A stretch of DNA of 9,734 bases from an uncultured Erythrobacteraceae bacterium. GTDB lineage: Bacteria; Pseudomonadota; Alphaproteobacteria; Sphingomonadales; Sphingomonadaceae. The notes beneath the pieces were generated by a model, which was not told the DNA's origin, made no database searches, and saw only the letters and a program-made list of their open reading frames with translations. Of the stretch, positions 6,521 to 9,734 are shown piece by piece (position 1 is the stretch's first letter; the number at the start of each line of letters is the position of its first letter). The position numbers and the translations under genes were made by a program. The stretch spans positions 1-9,734 of the forward strand of contig CATMNW010000064.1 of the NCBI GenBank assembly GCA_950071875.1. The letters are read 5' to 3'.

Positions 6521-7549
6521 ATGAAGGTCGACCTCTTCGATTTCGAGCTCCCCCCCGAACGGATTGCGCTGCGTCCGGCCCGTCCGCGCGACGCTGCGCG
6601 TATGCTGGTCGTACCGGCGCAGGGGACTTTCGAGGACAAGGGGGTGCGCGATCTGCCGAACCTGTTGCGTGCCGGGGACGTACTTGTCTTCAACGATACA
6701 CGCGTCATACCCGCGCAGCTCGAGGGGCGGCGGGGCGAGGCCAGGATCGGTGCGACACTCCACAAACGTATCGATCTGCGCCGCTGGCAGGCGTTCGTCC
6801 GCAACGCCAAGCGCCTGCGGATAGGCGACGTAGCCGAATTCGGTGGCGGGGTTACGGCAATTGCCGAAGAGCGCCTGACGGATGGCAGCTTTGTCCTGTT
6901 CTTCGACGGGGACGAGCCTGTCGAAATCCTGCTCGAACGGGCGGGCCGGATGCCGCTGCCGCCGTATATCGCGGGAAAGCGGGCAACCGATGCGCGCGAC
7001 CGCGAGGATTACCAGACCATGTTCGCGGTCGAGGACGGAGCCGTGGCGGCGCCGACTGCCGCGCTTCATTTCACACCCGAACTTATCGCCGGGCTGGATG
7101 CGGTCGGGGTGGGGCGCGAAACGCTGACCTTGCATGTCGGTGCGGGGACTTTCCTCCCGGTAAAGGCGGAGGATACCGACGAGCACACAATGCATTCGGA
7201 ATGGGGACGGATCGAGGCCGAAGTTGCCGATCGGCTGAATGGCGTACGCCGATCCGGTGGCCGGGTAATCGCTGTAGGGACCACGAGCTTGCGATTGCTC
7301 GAGAGCGCCACCGGCGAAGATGGAATAATCCGGCCTTTCTCTGGCGACACGGATATCTTCATTACGCCCGGATACAGCTTCCGGGCCGTCGATGGTTTGA
7401 TGACGAATTTCCACCTGCCGAAATCGACATTGATGATGCTGGTGAGTGCGATGATGGGGCGCGAGCGGATGATGGCTGCGTACGATCATGCCATCGCAAA
7501 CGGATACCGTTTCTATAGCTATGGCGATTCTTCGCTGCTGCTACCTTAG
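6521..7549 (+). CDS. queA: S-adenosylmethionine:tRNA ribosyltransferase-isomerase
   Basis: QueA moves and isomerises the ribosyl part of S-adenosylmethionine onto preQ1 at the wobble position of GUN-anticodon tRNAs, forming epoxyqueuosine. It acts in the cytoplasm after Tgt has inserted preQ1. At 342 residues it is full length. Signatures are DFELPPERIALRPA at 7-20, GDVLVFNDTRVIPAQLEG at 52-69, MPLPPYI at 144-150, DREDYQTMFA at 160-169, VAAPTAALHFTPEL at 175-188, LHVGAGTFLPVK at 204-215, and TNFHLPKSTLMMLV at 295-308, ending in YGDSSLLLP. The ATG at 6521 is the natural family start; the ribosome binding site is poor and lies in a hairpin. The gene is 41 bases after the cyclophilin gene, an order often seen with coaD in alphaproteobacteria, but tgt does not follow. 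Instead, a convergent regulator gene ends 2 bases away. Confidence 0.97.
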   Translation: MKVDLFDFELPPERIALRPARPRDAARMLVVPAQGTFEDKGVRDLPNLLRAGDVLVFNDTRVIPAQLEGRRGEARIGATLHKRIDLRRWQAFVRNAKRLRIGDVAEFGGGVTAIAEERLTDGSFVLFFDGDEPVEILLERAGRMPLPPYIAGKRATDARDREDYQTMFAVEDGAVAAPTAALHFTPELIAGLDAVGVGRETLTLHVGAGTFLPVKAEDTDEHTMHSEWGRIEAEVADRLNGVRRSGGRVIAVGTTSLRLLESATGEDGIIRPFSGDTDIFITPGYSFRAVDGLMTNFHLPKSTLMMLVSAMMGRERMMAAYDHAIANGYRFYSYGDSSLLLP

Positions 7550-7551
7550 GT

Positions 7552-8118
7552 TCAGCGAAACAGGCTCTCGGTATCGAGCATCTGTTCGATTAGCGAGTCT
7601 TCTGCGGGAATACGCCCGTCGAGCATGAGCATCGCGATGCCGTGGGCAATGGACCAGGCTTGCAATGCCATTGTCTCGGCTTTCTTCGGGTCGCTCGCCA
7701 ATGCCCTGGTGTTCGCGGTGAGCAATGTGCGCGCTTCGTCTGACCCATCGGTTTTTCCTACAGGTTTGCCCTGGGTAAACATCAGGCGGAACAGGGCCGG
7801 ATGGGCGAGTGCGAAGCGGACATAGGCGCGGCCCGTTTCGGCAAAGCCGGCTGCACCACCGCCCGCTTTTTCAGCTGCCGCCGCCTGTTCGCTACCGAGC
7901 AATTTGAGACCTTCGAGGGCAAGCGCCTTGTCCAGTGCCAGCTTGTCCGGAAAATGTCGGTAGACGGCAGTGGCGGACACGCCGACTTCTCGCGCCAGCT
8001 CACGCAGGGATGGCGGTTTACCACCGGGGCCTTCCAGCGCCTCCATACCCGCGGCCAGAAGCGCGTCGTGCAGGTTTCCGTGATGGTAGGCAGCTGGCGA
8101 TGTTGACACTGTTATCAT
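7552..8118 (-). CDS. TetR-family transcriptional regulator with WHG-type C-terminal domain
   Basis: A 188-residue one-component regulator. The N-terminal helix-turn-helix is clear: YHHGNLHDALLAAGMEAL at 11-28 as helix one, then LRELAREVGVSATAVYRHFP at 38-57 as the DNA-reading unit. The ligand-binding half contains AWSIAHGIAMLMLDGRIP at 154-171, the W-HG-G pattern that names the WHG domain of this subgroup. The inducer is unknown. ATG at 8116-8118 is chosen because the helix-turn-helix normally starts about 10 residues in; GGGG just upstream may serve ribosome binding. The frame is open 127 codons further upstream, but that part is antisense to the oxygenase. The divergent position, 45 bases from the oxygenase start, makes that gene, and its own expression, the likely targets. 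Repression is the family norm and is inferred here. Confidence 0.93.
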   Translation of the reverse strand: MITVSTSPAAYHHGNLHDALLAAGMEALEGPGGKPPSLRELAREVGVSATAVYRHFPDKLALDKALALEGLKLLGSEQAAAAEKAGGGAAGFAETGRAYVRFALAHPALFRLMFTQGKPVGKTDGSDEARTLLTANTRALASDPKKAETMALQAWSIAHGIAMLMLDGRIPAEDSLIEQMLDTESLFR

Positions 8119-8142
8119 GACCCCTATGTTTACAGCGTTCAC
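8102..8142. promoter_or_regulatory. Paired direct repeats, candidate operator for the TetR regulator
   Basis: GTTGACACTGTTATC (8102-8116) and GTTTACAGCGTTCAC (8128-8142) match at 11 of 15 positions and lie 26 bases apart start to start. Each contains two GTT-N-AC-like units with a 9-base period (the second unit of the first copy is GTTATC). The first copy overlaps the -35 box of the oxygenase promoter and the first codons of the regulator, and the second begins inside the -10 box. Most TetR operators are inverted repeats, so the direct arrangement is a caution. Confidence 0.4.
8103..8130 (+). promoter_or_regulatory. Promoter of the carotenoid oxygenase gene
   Basis: A perfect TTGACA (8103-8108) is followed, after a 16-base spacer, by TATGTT (8125-8130), a 4-of-6 match to the -10 consensus. 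Transcription would start near 8137, leaving a leader of about 27 bases with a GGAG ribosome binding site (8150-8153) before the ATG at 8164. The -35 box lies inside the regulator's coding start. This is the best promoter match I found in the window. Confidence 0.55.
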
Positions 8143-8163
8143 TTTAACCGGAGCGAGTCGGTC

Positions 8164-9594
8164 ATGGCAAGCGTCATCGAAAAAACCATCCGCAAGGCGG
8201 TCACTCCAGCGATCCAGGCAGTGGCGAGCATCAATCGCACGCGCCTTCCGAAAGCGGCAGATAATCCCTTTCTCAAAGGCATCCACACGCCGCTCGTCAC
8301 CGAACATACGCTTGAGAACCTGGCCGTCACCGGCGCGATCCCAGCCGAACTCGACGGGCGCTACATCCGTATCGGCCCCAATCCCTTCAACGAGGGTGGA
8401 AAGGGTCACCACTGGTTTCTCGGCGACGGGATGGTTCATGGCGTGCGCATCCGTAACGGAAAGGCGGAATGGTATCGCAACCGCTATATCCGTTCGCAAA
8501 ACCTCGAAGAAAAAGGTGGTCCGGAAGCCGTGGGCGGTCCTCGCCGGGGTTTCGGCGATACGGTGAACACCAATATCCTCGACATCGGGGGCAAGACTCT
8601 GGCGCTGGTCGAAGCGAGCAGCTTTCCCGTGGAGCTAGACGACGATCTCGAAAGCGTGGCGTATTCGAATTTCGGCGGCGGCCTGACCGGTTCGTTCACC
8701 GCACACCCCCATCGCTGCCCTGCGACGGGGGAGTATCACGCTATCTGCTACGACGGCCCGACCCAAGACACGATCCGCCATGTGGCAATGGACAATGCAG
8801 GAACGGTGCTGCGTGAGACCGATATCGCAGTCCGCAACGGACCTTCGATCCACGACTGCGCGCTGACCGAGAACCATGTCGTGATCCTCGACCTTCCGGT
8901 CACCTTTTCCATGCAGGCGCTAATCGCCGGCCACAAGTTTCCATATCGCTGGAATCGCAACCATCGCGCCCGCGTGGGACTGTTGCCACGTGACGGGTCG
9001 AGTAGCGAACCCGTGTGGCATGCCGTCGATCCCTGCTATGTCTTTCATGTCGGAAACAGTTTCGAGGAAAGCGATGGCCGGGTGACCATCGACCTATGCG
9101 CATACGAAACGATCTTCGATGGTGACATGGCTGGCCCCTATGGCAAGGCGCTTGGCCTCGAGAGGTGGACCCTGGACGGTAAGGGCGGGAAAGTGGTCCG
9201 GGAAACCATCGACGGTGCCGGACAGGAATTCCCCCGCCCGGACGAACGCTACTTCACGAAAGACTACCGCTATTTGTGGACGATGGGGCTTCCGGATGAT
9301 GGTGATCTCGAATTCGTCGCTCCGATGCCGTTCTATCGGCATGATCTATCCACCGGCAGACGCGTTCAGCGCGATTTCGGCGACGGACGTATTCCGGGCG
9401 AATTCGTATTCGTCCCCCGTTCCGACGAGGCGCCAGAGGGCGATGGCTGGGTCATGGGCTATGTCATCGACCGTAATTCCGGCACCAGCGCGCTGGAAAT
9501 CCTCGATGCAATGAGCCTCGAGTTGGTCGCTGCGGTACATATCCCCCACCTCATTCCGCCGGGGTTCCACGGGAACTGGATCGCCGCTAGCTAG
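8164..9594 (+). CDS. Carotenoid oxygenase family protein (carotenoid or stilbene cleavage dioxygenase)
   Basis: A non-heme iron dioxygenase that cleaves a C=C bond of a carotenoid, apocarotenoid or stilbene-type phenolic to two carbonyl products. At 476 residues it is full length for the RPE65/CCO superfamily, a seven-bladed propeller. The four iron-binding histidines are all in place: His181 in TAHPHRCPATGE, His230 in IHDCALTENHVV, His295 in YVFHVGNSFEE, and His469 in PPGFHGNW at the C-terminus. Glutamates expected to hold the histidines are seen in LALVEASS (150), EFPRPDERY (355) and EFVFVPR (413). Other family marks are GRYIRIGPNP at 65-74 and WFLGDGMVHG at 84-93. There is no signal peptide. 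The substrate cannot be read from the sequence; lignostilbene cleavage is possible because sphingomonads carry such enzymes. It is divergent from a TetR regulator and directly followed by an ABC ATPase gene, suggesting controlled co-expression. Confidence 0.95.
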   Translation: MASVIEKTIRKAVTPAIQAVASINRTRLPKAADNPFLKGIHTPLVTEHTLENLAVTGAIPAELDGRYIRIGPNPFNEGGKGHHWFLGDGMVHGVRIRNGKAEWYRNRYIRSQNLEEKGGPEAVGGPRRGFGDTVNTNILDIGGKTLALVEASSFPVELDDDLESVAYSNFGGGLTGSFTAHPHRCPATGEYHAICYDGPTQDTIRHVAMDNAGTVLRETDIAVRNGPSIHDCALTENHVVILDLPVTFSMQALIAGHKFPYRWNRNHRARVGLLPRDGSSSEPVWHAVDPCYVFHVGNSFEESDGRVTIDLCAYETIFDGDMAGPYGKALGLERWTLDGKGGKVVRETIDGAGQEFPRPDERYFTKDYRYLWTMGLPDDGDLEFVAPMPFYRHDLSTGRRVQRDFGDGRIPGEFVFVPRSDEAPEGDGWVMGYVIDRNSGTSALEILDAMSLELVAAVHIPHLIPPGFHGNWIAAS

Positions 9595-9599
9595 GGGGC

Positions 9600-9734
9600 G
9601 TGGATCCGATTCTCGAACTCAGCGGCCTGTCCAAGGTCTATCCCGGCGGGCTGAAAGCGCTCGATGACGTCGAACTCACCATCCGCAAGGGCGAAATCTT
9701 TGCATTGTTAGGGCCGAACGGTGCCGGAAAGACC
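9600..9734 (+). CDS. ABC transporter ATP-binding protein, partial (N-terminal 45 residues)
   Basis: The frame begins with GTG at 9600 and is open to the right edge. The 45 visible residues are typical of an ABC ATPase: LELSGLSKVYPGGLKALDDV at 5-24, with the aromatic A-loop residue Tyr14, then GEIFALLGPNGAGKT at 31-45, ending in the Walker A motif. The spacing and LLGPNGAGKT style suggest an ABC-2 type exporter, but the remaining motifs and the permease are outside the window. An in-frame stop at 9588-9590 leaves GTG at 9600 as the only standard start before conserved sequence. The oxygenase stop is 5 bases upstream, and the AGGGGG stretch is unusually close to the GTG (1 base gap), so initiation probably relies on coupling to oxygenase translation. 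The substrate is unknown. Confidence 0.9.
   Translation, partial: MDPILELSGLSKVYPGGLKALDDVELTIRKGEIFALLGPNGAGKT

Noticed and set aside
6284..7489. Long open frame of 401 codons on the minus strand opposite queA
   Set aside because: queA on the other strand is complete and convincing; the antisense frame has no family features.
8119..8499. Upstream extension of the TetR gene by 127 residues
   Set aside because: It would be antisense to the oxygenase, and TetR proteins place the helix-turn-helix near the N-terminus; the ATG at 8118 fits.
1..9734. CRISPR array, insertion sequence, prophage or defence gene
   Set aside because: No evenly spaced repeats, terminal inverted repeats, transposase or integrase motifs or defence-family proteins were seen on either strand.

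Overview
The window looks like chromosomal core DNA of an alphaproteobacterium, most likely Sphingomonadales and probably an Erythrobacter-like member. The reasons are high GC content, a run of alphaproteobacterial housekeeping genes, and a carotenoid-oxygenase family gene of the kind common in sphingomonads. The taxonomic call is inference from protein style and gene content; no search was run. I see no insertion sequence, integrase, CRISPR array, tRNA or rRNA. Coding density is very high: no gap between genes exceeds about 80 bases.

Left part, minus strand (3978 down to 1): five tightly packed genes read leftward: a DUF2177 membrane protein, a 226-residue membrane protein resembling YdjM/DUF457 proteins, purL (purine synthesis), a small DUF6122-like membrane protein, and the start of a DUF3052-like gene that runs off the left edge. 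Gaps are 4, 49, 12 and 1 bases, so this is probably one transcription unit with purL as the only characterised member.

Middle part, plus strand (4043 to 7549): xseB (exonuclease VII small subunit), ispA (farnesyl diphosphate synthase), coaD (phosphopantetheine adenylyltransferase), a secreted cyclophilin-type peptidylprolyl isomerase, and queA (queuosine tRNA modification). The first three overlap by 4 bases and 1 base and must be co-transcribed. The 64-base gap between the two clusters must carry both divergent promoters.

Right part (7552 to 9734): a TetR-family regulator on the minus strand ends 2 bases from queA. It is divergent from a complete carotenoid/stilbene cleavage oxygenase on the plus strand. 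The start of an ABC transporter ATPase follows 5 bases after the oxygenase stop and runs off the right edge. A good promoter and a pair of 15-base direct repeats lie around the shared control region, so this is most likely a small regulated module (regulator, oxidative cleavage enzyme, transporter) separate from the housekeeping genes. It is the least ordinary part of the window. I did not find a convincing wholly new system; the leads are the regulator-oxygenase-transporter module, the uncharacterised membrane proteins around purL, and GC-rich hairpins abutting the xseB and queA start codons.
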